DNA from: Methanolobus halotolerans
GTDB taxonomy: Archaea > Halobacteriota > Methanosarcinia > Methanosarcinales > Methanosarcinaceae
Assembly (NCBI RefSeq): GCF_004745425.1
Contig: NZ_PGGK01000009.1
Coordinates: 1 to 64,000 of the forward strand
Reading direction: 5' to 3'
Length of the DNA stretch: 64,000 bases
Shown piece by piece: positions 26,442-35,928 of this stretch. Under the pieces are notes generated by a model. It was not told where the DNA came from. It did no database searches and saw only the letters and a list, made by a program, of their open reading frames with translations. The position numbers were made by a program, and so were the translations under genes. Position 1 is the first letter of the stretch. Each line of letters begins with the position of its first letter.

Positions 26442-27455
26442 ATGATAAACGCAGGAATTATCGGTGCTTCGGGATACACGGGCGGGGAATTGATGCGCCT
26501 GTTCCTGAACCATCCAGAGGTCAATATTGTTGCAGCTACTTCAAGGAAACTTGCAGGAAAACCTGTTTCCGGTACTCATCGGCATCTAAAGGGTTTTCTG
26601 GACCTTAAGTTCCAGGACCTTGGGCCTGGAGAGGCCAGGGAGAGCTGTGATGTTGCTTTCCTTGCAGTACCTCATGGGGCTGCGATGGATATCGTGCCGG
26701 AACTTCTTGGCGGTGACCTGAAGGTCATAGACCTGAGCGCGGATTACAGGCTGAAACCCGATGCATTCAAAGAAGCTTACGGGTTCGAACACCGTGACCC
26801 AAGGGATGCGGTATACGGGCTTGTGGAGCTTCACCCGGAAGTCGCGGAACAGAGTTTCATTGCGAATCCGGGGTGCTATCCTACGGGAGCATCGCTGGCG
26901 GCAGCTCCGCTGGCGAAGGCGGGAATGATCAGCTCGGTGATATTCGATTCCAAATCAGGGGTCACCGGTGCTGGAATCGCACCTACCGAAACGTCACACT
27001 ATCCCAATATGGCGGAGAACGTGCAGGCGTACAAGCTGACCACCCACAGGCATGTGGCAGAATTCACTCAGGAGCTCAACAGACTTGACAATTCCCTGAC
27101 CAACATCAGTTTCACTCCGCATGTTGTGCCTGCCATCAGGGGCATACTGACCACGGCACATGTATTCACAAAGGATAAGATGAGCACGGATGATGTTCGG
27201 ACATTGTATGAGGATATGTACCGTAACAAGCCGTTCGTGCGTGTGCTTGACGGTCTTCCTTCTCTTGGTTCGGTAAGGGGTTCGAATTTCTGTGACATCG
27301 GTTTTGAGGCGGATAAGAGGAACAACCGTGTAGTAGTAGTGTCTGCCATTGACAATCTCGTAAAGGGTGCATCCGGGCAGGCGATACAGAACATGAACCT
27401 CATGTTCGGGCTTGATGAAAAGCTAGGTCTCTGGAATGCGGCAGCAGCTCCTTAA
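26442..27455 (+). CDS. argC: N-acetyl-gamma-glutamyl-phosphate reductase
   Basis: The 337-residue NADPH-dependent reductase makes N-acetylglutamate semialdehyde in arginine biosynthesis. The nucleotide loop GASGYTG (residues 8-14) and the catalytic cysteine C145 in NPGCYPTGAS are present, along with the HRHVAEF segment. Length is normal for the family. The start ATG at 26442 follows TTAGTGATATC. It is the first gene of an apparent argC-CBS-argJ operon with gaps of 46 and 11 bases. Confidence 0.96.
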   Translation: MINAGIIGASGYTGGELMRLFLNHPEVNIVAATSRKLAGKPVSGTHRHLKGFLDLKFQDLGPGEARESCDVAFLAVPHGAAMDIVPELLGGDLKVIDLSADYRLKPDAFKEAYGFEHRDPRDAVYGLVELHPEVAEQSFIANPGCYPTGASLAAAPLAKAGMISSVIFDSKSGVTGAGIAPTETSHYPNMAENVQAYKLTTHRHVAEFTQELNRLDNSLTNISFTPHVVPAIRGILTTAHVFTKDKMSTDDVRTLYEDMYRNKPFVRVLDGLPSLGSVRGSNFCDIGFEADKRNNRVVVVSAIDNLVKGASGQAIQNMNLMFGLDEKLGLWNAAAAP

Positions 27456-27501
27456 GCAGATGTCGGCAATGCTGAAATAGAATTAAGAAATAGGTATATC
27501 C

Positions 27502-27966
27502 ATGAAAGTTAAAGATGTGATGAATCCGGATGTCGTCGTATGCAGCCCGAATGATACTATAGGGGATGTTGCACGGCTGCTCAAGCAGAACGATATAAGC
27601 GGTCTTCCTGTTGTAGATGATGGCAAAGTCGTGGGTGTTGTATCCGAAGGTGACCTGCTCCGGCTGCTCGAGGTTCCGGAGCATGGAGGACTCTGGCTTC
27701 CCAGTCCCTTTGAGGTCATTGAGGTGCCTATCCGGGAGCTGATCAACTGGGAAGACACTAAACGCATGCTTGACGACGTGGGATCACAACCTGTGGAAGA
27801 TATCATGAGAACGAATGTGTACACGATCTCTCCGGAAGATTCAATAGAGAAGGCGTCTGCGATCATCACAAAGCATAAGATTAACAGGTTGCCGGTCATC
27901 GAAGGCGGCCTGCTTGTCGGTATTGTTACCCGTGGTGACATTATCCGCGGACTTGGCAAACTGTAA
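27502..27966 (+). CDS. CBS-pair domain protein
   Basis: A 154-residue protein made only of two CBS domains. The first runs from MKVKDVMNPDVVVCSPNDT to GVVSEGDLLRLL, the second from VEDIMRTNVYTISPEDS to GIVTRGDIIRGL. Between them is an approximately 40-residue linker (HGGLWLPSPFEVIEVP). CBS pairs bind adenine nucleotides or S-adenosyl compounds and act as energy or metabolite sensors. The gene lies between argC and argJ, so it may tune arginine synthesis, but proof of an interaction is lacking. Confidence 0.93.
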   Translation: MKVKDVMNPDVVVCSPNDTIGDVARLLKQNDISGLPVVDDGKVVGVVSEGDLLRLLEVPEHGGLWLPSPFEVIEVPIRELINWEDTKRMLDDVGSQPVEDIMRTNVYTISPEDSIEKASAIITKHKINRLPVIEGGLLVGIVTRGDIIRGLGKL

Positions 27967-27977
27967 GAAGGGATTGT

Positions 27978-29162
27978 ATGAATTTCATTGAAGGCGGTAT
28001 CTGTGCGGTGAAGGGTGTCCGTGCAGCAGGCATAAAAACCGGGAAGATGGGACTGGCAGTCATCCAGGCAGAAGGGAATGCTGCCGGGGTCTATACAAGG
28101 AACAAAGTGATAGCAGCACCTCTGGTAGTGACCCGTGAGCACATTGCAGGGACAGGGAAGCTTGCCGCAATTATCGTGAACAGCGGGAATGCTAATGCCT
28201 TCACAGGCGATCAGGGTATTGCCAGTGCAAGGAAGATGGCATCGCTGGTTTCCAGTAACCTGGATTTGGATGAGGAGCTGATAGGTGTCGCATCCACAGG
28301 TGTTGTCGGCCGCCAGCTTAACCTTGCATGGATAGAGGAAACTCTCCCTCAGGTCACGGATGTACTTTCGGATACATCCGAAGCCAGTATGCAGGCAGCC
28401 CGTGCCATCATGACTACCGACACGGTTCCCAAGGAAGTGGCGATCGAGATGGAATCAGGCTTCCGCATAGCAGGTATTGCCAAGGGTTCGGGAATGATCG
28501 AGCCCAATATGGGCACCATGTTGGCCTTTGTTTACACAGATGCAGTCGTACCTTCGGACACGCTAAGTTCATGTCTCAGAGAATCCGTTGACAGGAGCTT
28601 CAATATGCTTGTGGTGGACGGTGACACGAGCACCAACGATATGGTACTGGTAACAGCCACAGGTAGATCCGGCATCACTCCCGATACCTATGACTTCCGT
28701 AAAGGCCTTGAGTTCGTACTCACACAGCTTGCTAAGATGATAGCCATCGACGGTGAAGGCGCCACCAAGCTCATAGAATCCAAGGTAACAGGTGCAGTCA
28801 CCGAAGAGGATGCCCGTCTTGTCGCAAAGGCGATCGTCCGCTCTCCTCTGGTAAAATCGGCCATCTTCGGTGAGGATCCCAACTGGGGACGTGTCATAGT
28901 GGCAGCTGGCTATTCAGGTGCCGATATGGACCAGGAGAAGATATCCCTTTCTTTCTCAGCCGGTACCGAGGTCGTAGAACTTGTAAAGGACGGTAAGGTT
29001 GTCAGGAACGACGAGGAAGCCCTGTCGCAGCTCAAATCCATCATGGCCTGCAATGAAATCTTCATTATAACCGACCTCGGCATGGGGCATGCTAATGCAA
29101 CGGCGTGGGGTTGTGACCTGACATACGATTATGTCAGGATCAATGCCGAGTATACTACCTGA
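27978..29162 (+). CDS. argJ: Glutamate N-acetyltransferase / amino-acid acetyltransferase (ornithine acetyltransferase)
   Basis: The 394-residue protein recycles the acetyl group from N-acetylornithine to glutamate; many homologues also use acetyl-CoA. The nucleophile and self-cleavage site is Thr180 in IEPNMGTMLAF. The residue before it is Gly where Ala is common. VDGDTSTNDMV and the C-terminal YDYVRINAEYTT are conserved features. Both chains are expected from this single gene after autoproteolysis. ATG at 27978 follows AAGGGATTGT. Confidence 0.95.
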   Translation: MNFIEGGICAVKGVRAAGIKTGKMGLAVIQAEGNAAGVYTRNKVIAAPLVVTREHIAGTGKLAAIIVNSGNANAFTGDQGIASARKMASLVSSNLDLDEELIGVASTGVVGRQLNLAWIEETLPQVTDVLSDTSEASMQAARAIMTTDTVPKEVAIEMESGFRIAGIAKGSGMIEPNMGTMLAFVYTDAVVPSDTLSSCLRESVDRSFNMLVVDGDTSTNDMVLVTATGRSGITPDTYDFRKGLEFVLTQLAKMIAIDGEGATKLIESKVTGAVTEEDARLVAKAIVRSPLVKSAIFGEDPNWGRVIVAAGYSGADMDQEKISLSFSAGTEVVELVKDGKVVRNDEEALSQLKSIMACNEIFIITDLGMGHANATAWGCDLTYDYVRINAEYTT

Positions 29163-29163
29163 A

Positions 29164-29185
29164 AAGATTATCAAAAGATGATCTT
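29164..29185 (+). terminator. Hairpin after argJ
   Basis: AAGATTATC (29164-29172) pairs with GATGATCTT (29177-29185) around AAAA; nine pairs with one G-T. It begins one base after the argJ stop. Confidence 0.5.
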
Positions 29186-29475
29186 ATATAGTTACATAAT
29201 AGCTACTTGCCGGATCAAGGCATTTCAATGAATGGCTTAAGGAATCTTCATTTTAATCTTTTTATATGTCATATTTTGGGTTATAGACTTTGCAACCTGC
29301 GTGTTTGGAACCCGATGGTTGTGTCTGACCGGGCAAAGAGGATGGCCGGAAGTAGAATAAAGGGTGCTGTAGCGAAGGTAATATATTCAAAAATGGCTTG
29401 TAGGAAAAATCAGCCTCTCACATCCAATCTTTATATATAAATTCCTGACATATCCTATATTCACCGGGTGAGACT
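29186..29475. other. Intergenic region before the ADP-dependent kinases
   Basis: No convincing gene is seen between argJ and the first kinase (313 bases including the hairpin). A 41-codon basic frame (29315-29440) follows a TATA-like TTTATATG at 29261 and could encode a tiny protein, but nothing recognisable is in it. A good TATA box lies at 29430-29439. Confidence 0.4.
29430..29439 (+). promoter_or_regulatory. TATA box of the ADP-dependent kinase operon
   Basis: TTTATATATA lies about 37 bases before ATG 29476, which leaves a leader of roughly ten bases. Spacing is what archaeal TBP/TFB promoters show. Confidence 0.6.
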
Positions 29476-30963
29476 ATGGAAATAGAAGATTGGGAGAAGC
29501 AGTACGCAGAAGCATTTGAGAATATTAAAGGTTCATTAAGTAATATCAGGGGAGTGTTCGTAGCTTATAACAGCAATATCGATGCCATCAAGCACATAAA
29601 CGAGGAAGAAATGAAGAAGCTTGTAGGCATCCTTGGATGTGGTGCCATTCAGGAAAAGATGGCAAGGTATCCCCGGGTGATAGACAGCCCTGTTGACTTT
29701 ATGGCCCGCCTGATCATCTCCATGCGTGATGGAAAGGCTGCGGAAGTGCCCACCCATACAGTTGATCTGCATGATTGGCTCATGGATAACCTTGTTTTTG
29801 ATTATGCCCGCATGGGCGGGCAGGCCGGAATCATGTCCAACCTGCTTGCAAATCTGGGTCTGAATAAAGTGATCACTTATGTGCCATGGTTGTCTGAAGA
29901 GCAGGCTGAGTACTTTGTGGATACTCCTAACCTGAAGTATCCTGCAGTCGAGGACAGTGAACTCGTGCTCAAACACCCCAAACAGATCAACTACCATGGC
30001 CAAAAACCCAAGGTAAACTGGATAATCGAATTTTCCAAGGGAATGAATGTCTGTTGTGCGGGAGAATGTTTCACAGTGCCCAGGGACAACCGCCTGATCG
30101 TCTCATCCAGGCCGGACTGGCTGCGCATAGACATGGACAGTGAACTTTACGAGCGTATTCCTCAATTAAGGCAGGATATAGATGGTGCTATACTTGCAGG
30201 TTACCAGATAATAAGGGAGGAGTACGGGGATGGCCTGACATATCACCATTATGTGGAAAAGGCTGTGAATGTCATCGAGTCCCTTAAAGCATGCAATGCC
30301 GACATGCCAATCCACGTGGAATTCACATCCATACAGAACAAGGTCATCCGCAAGGCAATACTAACCGACATCGTAAAAAAACACGTAACTTCCCTGGGCC
30401 TTGACACAGTGGAGGTTGCTAACGCTCTCAATGTCCTGGGATATGAGGAACTTGCCTTCGCTGTCATGAGCAAAGACGAAAAAAGTGTTATAGCCCTTTA
30501 TGAGGGTGCTGTCATACTTCTGAAAGAGCTTGAATTGCAGATAGTCAATATACATTCCCTGGGGCATTTCATATCACTGGTATCGGAAGACCACCCTGTC
30601 ACCATTGAAGACCACAGGGAGGCCCTCCTGTTTGCGTCCATACTGGCCGCGACCCAGGCTTCAATTGGCAAGATCAGCAGTATAGATGATGCGGAAGTGG
30701 GCCTTAGAGTGCCTGTTTATGAGAAAGGGTATGAAGATCTGCAAAGCCTGGCTGCCTATCTCATAAGGCAAGGTATCTGTTCCATGGATGAGTTCGAGGA
30801 AGGATGTGTTAATGCCCTCGGGCATAGCCTGGTGATAGTTCCTACGAAGGTCGTGCATGATCCGGCAGGTACTGTAGGTATAGGTGATGCCATATCCGCA
30901 GGTGCCTTTGCTGCACTGCTGACAAAGATCAGGGACAGGGACAAAGTAAAGTGTCCGGAGTAG
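29476..30963 (+). CDS. pfkC: ADP-dependent phosphofructokinase/glucokinase family protein (first paralogue)
   Basis: The 495-residue protein belongs to the ADP-dependent sugar kinases of the ribokinase superfamily, which phosphorylate fructose 6-phosphate or glucose using ADP in modified Embden-Meyerhof glycolysis. The N-terminal FVAYNSNIDAIKHI binds sugar; MGGQAGIMSNLLANLG is the conserved GG motif; the C-terminal GTVGIGDAISAGAF contains the catalytic aspartate of the GxGD motif. ATG 29476 follows GGGTGAG. The second paralogue starts 4 bases after its stop, so they are co-translated. Which paralogue carries the main activity is not clear. Confidence 0.93.
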   Translation: MEIEDWEKQYAEAFENIKGSLSNIRGVFVAYNSNIDAIKHINEEEMKKLVGILGCGAIQEKMARYPRVIDSPVDFMARLIISMRDGKAAEVPTHTVDLHDWLMDNLVFDYARMGGQAGIMSNLLANLGLNKVITYVPWLSEEQAEYFVDTPNLKYPAVEDSELVLKHPKQINYHGQKPKVNWIIEFSKGMNVCCAGECFTVPRDNRLIVSSRPDWLRIDMDSELYERIPQLRQDIDGAILAGYQIIREEYGDGLTYHHYVEKAVNVIESLKACNADMPIHVEFTSIQNKVIRKAILTDIVKKHVTSLGLDTVEVANALNVLGYEELAFAVMSKDEKSVIALYEGAVILLKELELQIVNIHSLGHFISLVSEDHPVTIEDHREALLFASILAATQASIGKISSIDDAEVGLRVPVYEKGYEDLQSLAAYLIRQGICSMDEFEEGCVNALGHSLVIVPTKVVHDPAGTVGIGDAISAGAFAALLTKIRDRDKVKCPE

Positions 30964-30967
30964 ATAT

Positions 30968-32335
30968 ATGAAGATCCTTTGCGGTTACAATGCCAACATT
31001 GATGCCATCTATAAGGTTGACGGCTCGCAGATGGCCGAAATGGCTGAAAGTTACAGAGAAGAAATAAGTGAAAAGATAAAGGATCCTCCGGGATTCATAT
31101 CCTCCATTCCTGATTTTTTTGCAGGTCTTTTCACATCTATGGAAAAAGGGACCGGTGCCGAATGGATGGTGCGTGACAAGGAAGTTTCCCGCTGGCTTCG
31201 GAATAATTTCCTTGAAGGTTCGCTTCTGAGGATGGGTGGCAATATGGGTATCATGGCAAATGTCCTTTCTGAACTTGGTGCATCCAGGGTCATACCCAAT
31301 GTGGCGAATCCCTCCGAATTACAGATGTCCTTCTTCTCCAGAAAGGCAATATTCATCCCGGATGGCGGGGAAATACAGATCGATGGGTCCGGGGGAGCCT
31401 TTTCAACCTTTGAAAGCGACGAGAACGAGCTGATCCACTTTGTCTTCGATTTCAAGAAGGGGGAGAAGTTCAGGTTTATTGAAAACATTATATCCGTTCC
31501 AAGGGAGAACAGGTTCATTGCGACCTACGATCCCCTGAACTTCGAACTTCATATCGATGAGCAGTTCAGCAGGTATGCCCTTGAACACATTGGCGAAATG
31601 GATGGGGCGTTAATCTCTGGTTACCATTTGCTGAGGGAACGATATCCTGACGGGAGCAGCTATGTAGAAAAACTGAACAGATCGCTTGACCAGTTGAAAG
31701 AATGGAAAGTTCTCAACAACAAACTGTACATACATGTGGAATTCGGTCATTTTTCTTCGGATAAAATGGCATATGATGTTTTTAACAGTCTGTTTCCCCT
31801 TGTAGACAGTATAGGCATTAACGAAGATGAACTTGCCATGCTTGCTCATATGAGTGAACTGGATACCTCCGGTATACTGGAAATGGACGCTGAAGCCATA
31901 CTTGAGACCGCAGTATCCCTTTGTGAAGTTTCAGGTCCGGGCAGGGTCCAGATCCATACGAGGGAGTTTGTGCTGTCTGTGGCATCAGACATGCACTTAG
32001 GAGCGGAACACATACTTGAAACCCTGCACTTCGGGGTCAACTGTGCTGCAGCTTTTGCATGTTCGGGAAAGCTTGATGAGAGGGAAAACCTGCTTAAAAT
32101 AGCTTCTTCTATAGGAAGGAGCAAATATGGGAAGGAACAGGTGCAGAATATTGCTGATCAAATCCCTTCAGGGGATGATGGTATTACCAGGGAGGATTCT
32201 ATTTTCAGAAAGTACCGTGAACATTTCATCTGCGCTGTTCCGACGCGCCTATGTGGTGATCCGGTAGCTACTGTTGGACTTGGTGATACTATTTCTTCCG
32301 CCATATTCTTACGAGAACTTGAACTTAGGGCCTGA
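30968..32335 (+). CDS. ADP-dependent phosphofructokinase/glucokinase family protein (second paralogue)
   Basis: A 455-residue paralogue of the preceding gene. It retains CGYNANIDAIYKVDG at the N-terminus, MGGNMGIMANVLSELG in the middle and VATVGLGDTISSA at the end, so both sugar-binding and catalytic aspartates are present. Sequence between motifs has diverged strongly from its neighbour, which suggests either a different sugar or a regulatory partner role. It begins at ATG 30968 with GGAG inside the end of the upstream gene, and the glycosylase gene starts 2 bases after its stop. Confidence 0.92.
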   Translation: MKILCGYNANIDAIYKVDGSQMAEMAESYREEISEKIKDPPGFISSIPDFFAGLFTSMEKGTGAEWMVRDKEVSRWLRNNFLEGSLLRMGGNMGIMANVLSELGASRVIPNVANPSELQMSFFSRKAIFIPDGGEIQIDGSGGAFSTFESDENELIHFVFDFKKGEKFRFIENIISVPRENRFIATYDPLNFELHIDEQFSRYALEHIGEMDGALISGYHLLRERYPDGSSYVEKLNRSLDQLKEWKVLNNKLYIHVEFGHFSSDKMAYDVFNSLFPLVDSIGINEDELAMLAHMSELDTSGILEMDAEAILETAVSLCEVSGPGRVQIHTREFVLSVASDMHLGAEHILETLHFGVNCAAAFACSGKLDERENLLKIASSIGRSKYGKEQVQNIADQIPSGDDGITREDSIFRKYREHFICAVPTRLCGDPVATVGLGDTISSAIFLRELELRA

Positions 32336-32337
32336 TA

Positions 32338-33177
32338 ATGTACACACTTTTCCGCGATAACTTCAACCTGAACTACACACTGGACTGCGGCCAGGTATTC
32401 AGGTGGGATTATATTGACAGCTGGTGGGTCGGGGTTGTGAATGGTGAAGTTGCACGTTTGCAGCAGGACCCAAAAAGCGGTGAGGTCCTGGTAAAATCCA
32501 GGCTGTCGAGATCATTTTTTGAGAATTATTTCCGTTTTGATGATGACCTTGACAGTATCCTGCAGAATGTCAATAAGGATGAGTTCATGGGTGATGCCAT
32601 AAGAAAGTACAGGGGGCTTCGTCTTATCAGGCAGGATCCATGGGAATGTCTCATATCCTATATGCTTGCAACCGCCTGGAGCATTCCTAACATAAAAAGA
32701 GGTATTTCCGTGATGTGCAGGAATTACGGAAAGGAGATAGAAGATGGCCACTATAGTTTTCCTGAACCTCATTCACTGGTCCATGCATGTGATGATGACC
32801 TCCGTGGGTGCAAGCTTGGTTTCAGGGGAGGACGTGTGATAAAGGCTGCAAGACATGTGGAACAAGGGGATCTGTTACTTGACGATATTTTCGAACTGGA
32901 TTACAATGCTGCAAAACAGAGGCTCATGTTCCTTGAGGGCATCGGAGAGAAGGTCGCAGACTGCATACTTCTCTTCGCATTCGAAAAAATGGAGGCTTTT
33001 CCCGTAGACACTCACGTAGAAAAGGTTGTTAGGACAGTCTATGGGCATCATGATTTCTTTAACGGCGTTGTCACAAAGAGCAAGATCGGCAACTGGGGCC
33101 GCATGTATTTCGGAGAGTATTGCGGCTATGCCCAGCAGTATTTCTTTTATCAGAAAAGACTTGAAGGTCTTATCTGA
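32338..33177 (+). CDS. ogg: 8-oxoguanine DNA glycosylase/AP lyase (OGG1 type)
   Basis: The 279-residue base-excision enzyme has an N-terminal OGG domain (LDCGQVFRWD) and the helix-hairpin-helix LEGIGEKVADCILLFAF with catalytic Lys205, followed by the Asp in FPVDTHVEKV (D224). The family removes oxidised guanine and nicks the abasic site. It is the last gene of the kinase unit with a 2-base gap. Its 3' end overlaps the convergent cca gene by 8 bases, so the two share a hairpin at 33166-33183. Confidence 0.93.
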   Translation: MYTLFRDNFNLNYTLDCGQVFRWDYIDSWWVGVVNGEVARLQQDPKSGEVLVKSRLSRSFFENYFRFDDDLDSILQNVNKDEFMGDAIRKYRGLRLIRQDPWECLISYMLATAWSIPNIKRGISVMCRNYGKEIEDGHYSFPEPHSLVHACDDDLRGCKLGFRGGRVIKAARHVEQGDLLLDDIFELDYNAAKQRLMFLEGIGEKVADCILLFAFEKMEAFPVDTHVEKVVRTVYGHHDFFNGVVTKSKIGNWGRMYFGEYCGYAQQYFFYQKRLEGLI

Positions 33178-33183
33178 AAGACC
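33166..33183. terminator. Hairpin shared by convergent ogg and cca
   Basis: GGTCTT (33166-33171) pairs with AAGACC (33178-33183) around ATCTGA. The ogg stop (33175-33177) and the cca stop (33170-33172 on the minus strand) lie inside it. It can form in both transcripts. Confidence 0.5.
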
Positions 33184-34567
33184 CGGTATCTACACAATTT
33201 ATCCATTTTCGCATGAACACCCTGAAACTGTCATCCTTGATATCGCAGAGCTGTTCGTTCTCAAGTATCATGTACCCCTTTTCAACTGCATCTGTAAGAT
33301 GCTTACCCATGGAACAGGTCGTTAATCTCTCCTCAATAAGTTTTTTTGCAGTTGGGAACTTGCGTCTGATATCTGCGACATAATTTCCATTCTCGATGTA
33401 AAGTGAGAAGGTCTCATTCGATCCTTCATATTTGGATCTGAAACTTTGTGCATGACTACGTACCCATACAGGTGGTCCCTGATGTTTTTTAACCCGTGGG
33501 AGGGTGGATGAGATAAGTTCCACAAGAACGATCGATCTCCCGTTTGCCCATGTACCACTGTTGAGCACTGTGAACTCATACTGCTCCAGTAATGCCCTGA
33601 TATTTGTTTGCATTTTATCAAGCTGTGGATATAGCACATCCTCCACAACATCCGGGGTATCGAAAACAATTGCCAGGAATGAGCTTTCACGCTCTTGAAT
33701 AAGTATATGGATCTCCCTGTCATCGAGGGGCTCCTGCGGTTCGGGGAAAAAGAATCTCAACGAAGGACCATCAAGATAGGAACGGCACGCTTCTATGAAC
33801 TGAGCAAATCTGTCGATAGAGAGTGCAGCAGCAACATTTCTCCTGGGGTCGGTGGGATCCACAACCACAAGGGACTCTTTGTGGTCCACACTTCCATGTC
33901 CTGCCAGATCGATCACCATCCCTGGCTTCCACTCGCACGCATTGAAAACGACTTTTTTGAAAGAACCATAATGGATAACCAGCAGTTCCGTTAGGTATCC
34001 TGAGAATCCCTGGGTGCGCAGTTCGGAGCCATAGACACCGGTCCCTTTCATGAACTGCTTCAATATCATGACGTCATCCTGAAGGTTATTGATGTGCTCT
34101 TTAACGAATCTGTTATGGAAAGGTGTCCTGTCGACTGCTGATTTTATGTTAGATGCCGAGCTAACAGCAAAACATGGAACCACATCCACATCGAATCCTC
34201 TGTATCTCATATTGAGATAAGGATGTTCCGCATACCTCTCCTCATAGGTTTCCGCCTCCTTTGCAAGTTCTCTGGCAATGAGAAGGCCCGATGATTCAAG
34301 TTCCTCCCGGCTGGTCTCCTCTGGAAATGAGATGAAGATGTCAAGGTCATGGGTGCCTGATATCCATGTACCTCTGGCAGCAGAACCTACAAGCATCGCC
34401 CTGGTTGCTACCCCCAGTTTCCCGGCTGCAATATCTGCTTTCTCAAGCAACTCATCAACAGTCAGGCAGAGTCTCTTCTTCTCTTGTGCGGAAGGCTTGA
34501 TTTTTTTTAGAACACGTTGTTCTATTGCAGATCCAGGGTTCTTTTCATTGATCATTGTTCTGTCCAT
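33170..34567 (-). CDS. cca: CCA-adding enzyme (archaeal class I tRNA nucleotidyltransferase)
   Basis: The 465-residue enzyme adds or repairs the CCA end of tRNAs. The nucleotidyltransferase motif runs from VGSAARGTW to HDLDIF with metal-binding D74 and D76; a third acidic site is in FDVDVVP (about 126-131). The rest matches the archaeal central, body and tail domains. ATG 34567 is used; ATG 34555 (four codons later) is equally possible. It is relevant that tRNA-Ser here has no encoded CCA, while the tRNA-Leu genes do. Confidence 0.95.
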   Translation of the reverse strand: MDRTMINEKNPGSAIEQRVLKKIKPSAQEKKRLCLTVDELLEKADIAAGKLGVATRAMLVGSAARGTWISGTHDLDIFISFPEETSREELESSGLLIARELAKEAETYEERYAEHPYLNMRYRGFDVDVVPCFAVSSASNIKSAVDRTPFHNRFVKEHINNLQDDVMILKQFMKGTGVYGSELRTQGFSGYLTELLVIHYGSFKKVVFNACEWKPGMVIDLAGHGSVDHKESLVVVDPTDPRRNVAAALSIDRFAQFIEACRSYLDGPSLRFFFPEPQEPLDDREIHILIQERESSFLAIVFDTPDVVEDVLYPQLDKMQTNIRALLEQYEFTVLNSGTWANGRSIVLVELISSTLPRVKKHQGPPVWVRSHAQSFRSKYEGSNETFSLYIENGNYVADIRRKFPTAKKLIEERLTTCSMGKHLTDAVEKGYMILENEQLCDIKDDSFRVFMRKWINCVDTGSFR

Positions 34568-34726
34568 TGTTAGTACTTTTTTCAGATATCAAGTTTTGTA
34601 TGGTTCAGATATGGTCCTGCCTTCGGATCCTGAATCGTACAAAAGCTCCAGAAAGCAAAAAGTGGGCTATGGGATGCTGACAGATACGATCGGATATTAT
34701 GTGTCCTTAAAATTAGTGAAGGTATA

Positions 34727-34748
34727 AGGGAAGGTGCCACTTTTCCCT
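34727..34748 (-). terminator. Hairpin after proB
   Basis: On the minus strand, a 6-bp stem (AGGGAA/TTCCCT, 34727-34732 with 34743-34748) follows the proB stop by about six bases. The loop is ten bases. Weak evidence for a transcription end before cca. Confidence 0.35.
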
Positions 34749-34753
34749 ATATA

Positions 34754-35887
34754 TCATTCCTTACTGAAATGTCCAATATTTTCTTTTTTCACGACATGGT
34801 TATAGTTCTTATAACCAAGGATGTCGGCTATCGTATCCGTATGCATACCTTTAATCTTTTCCAGTTCCCCTGAACTGTAATCGGTGATTCCCTTGGCAAA
34901 GGTAACACCATTACATTTTATCTCTATAATATCTCCCCTGCCGAAACTGCCTTCCACACTGATTACGCCCGAAGGCAGCAGGCTCATGCTGTTAAGAATG
35001 GCATCCCTTGCACCCGCATCAACCTCCACTGAGCCGCATGTTTTGGAGAGTAGTATCCACCTGATCCTGTTCTTGTGGACTTCCTGGTTCGCGACGAAAA
35101 GGGTACCTATATCCTCAGCATCCAGAACCCTTTTGATAATGCTCTCGGCTTTGCTGTTCGCAATTATCATGTTGCAACCAGCCATGTGGCATATCTTGGC
35201 GGCTTCTATCTTTGTCCTCATTCCGCCGACACCTTTCATGCTGGTCGGGCTGCCACCGTAACTTTCCACCTCTGGAGTGATCTCATAGATAACACTTATG
35301 AAATTAGCATCCTGATTACGTTTAGGGTTCTTATCATAGAGGCCGTCGATATCGGAAAGTATTATCAGGAGGTCCGCTTCTATCTTACTTGCTACCATTG
35401 CAGAGAGCTTATCGTTGTCACCGAAGGTGGCTTCGATCTCGTTAACACAGGTAGGGTCGTTCTCATTGATTATGGGGATGACCCCATAGCTGAGCAATGT
35501 GGATATGCTGTTCCTCAGGTTCAGGTATGTGAGCCTGTTTGAGAAAGATTCGTATGTAAGCAGGATCTGTGCGACTTTAAGGTTGTACCTGGAAAAGGAG
35601 TTGCTCCACTCCTGCATGAGCACACTCTGGCCTACGGCTGCACAGGCCTGCCTGACTGGTATTTCCCTGGGCCGGCTGTCAAAGCTGAGCATATCAATAC
35701 CTATGCCTATCGCACCTGAGCTTACAAGGATTACCTTTTTGCCTGTTTCATGCAGAGCTGCCACCTGGGAAGCGAGCCTGTCCATAAATGGACGATCGAG
35801 ATTTCCATCTTCCGTATTAATAGAAGATGTGCCGATCTTTATTACTATCTTGTTGATATCGTTGAAGATCTCTTTGCGGTCGAGCAA
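34754..35887 (-). CDS. proB: Glutamate 5-kinase
   Basis: The 377-residue enzyme phosphorylates glutamate in the first step of proline synthesis. The amino acid kinase domain has KIGTSSIN, LVSSGAIGIG and the ENDP motif; a C-terminal PUA domain (from about 285) is present, as in many bacterial enzymes. The start is TTG at 35887 after GAGG; no other in-frame start keeps the kinase domain. It follows proA by 41 bases on the same strand, so the two form an operon. The bacterial-like layout hints at ancient transfer, an inference. Confidence 0.95.
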   Translation of the reverse strand: MLDRKEIFNDINKIVIKIGTSSINTEDGNLDRPFMDRLASQVAALHETGKKVILVSSGAIGIGIDMLSFDSRPREIPVRQACAAVGQSVLMQEWSNSFSRYNLKVAQILLTYESFSNRLTYLNLRNSISTLLSYGVIPIINENDPTCVNEIEATFGDNDKLSAMVASKIEADLLIILSDIDGLYDKNPKRNQDANFISVIYEITPEVESYGGSPTSMKGVGGMRTKIEAAKICHMAGCNMIIANSKAESIIKRVLDAEDIGTLFVANQEVHKNRIRWILLSKTCGSVEVDAGARDAILNSMSLLPSGVISVEGSFGRGDIIEIKCNGVTFAKGITDYSSGELEKIKGMHTDTIADILGYKNYNHVVKKENIGHFSKE

Positions 35888-35928
35888 AAGTATGCCTCTG
35901 TTGTAAATTGTATCTGATCGTTTACAGT

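Noticed and set aside
29207-29440. 77-residue frame between argJ and the first ADP-dependent kinase
   Set aside because: No family or ribosome site is recognised and its end overlaps the TATA box of the kinase operon. Only the last 41 codons look even slightly protein-like.
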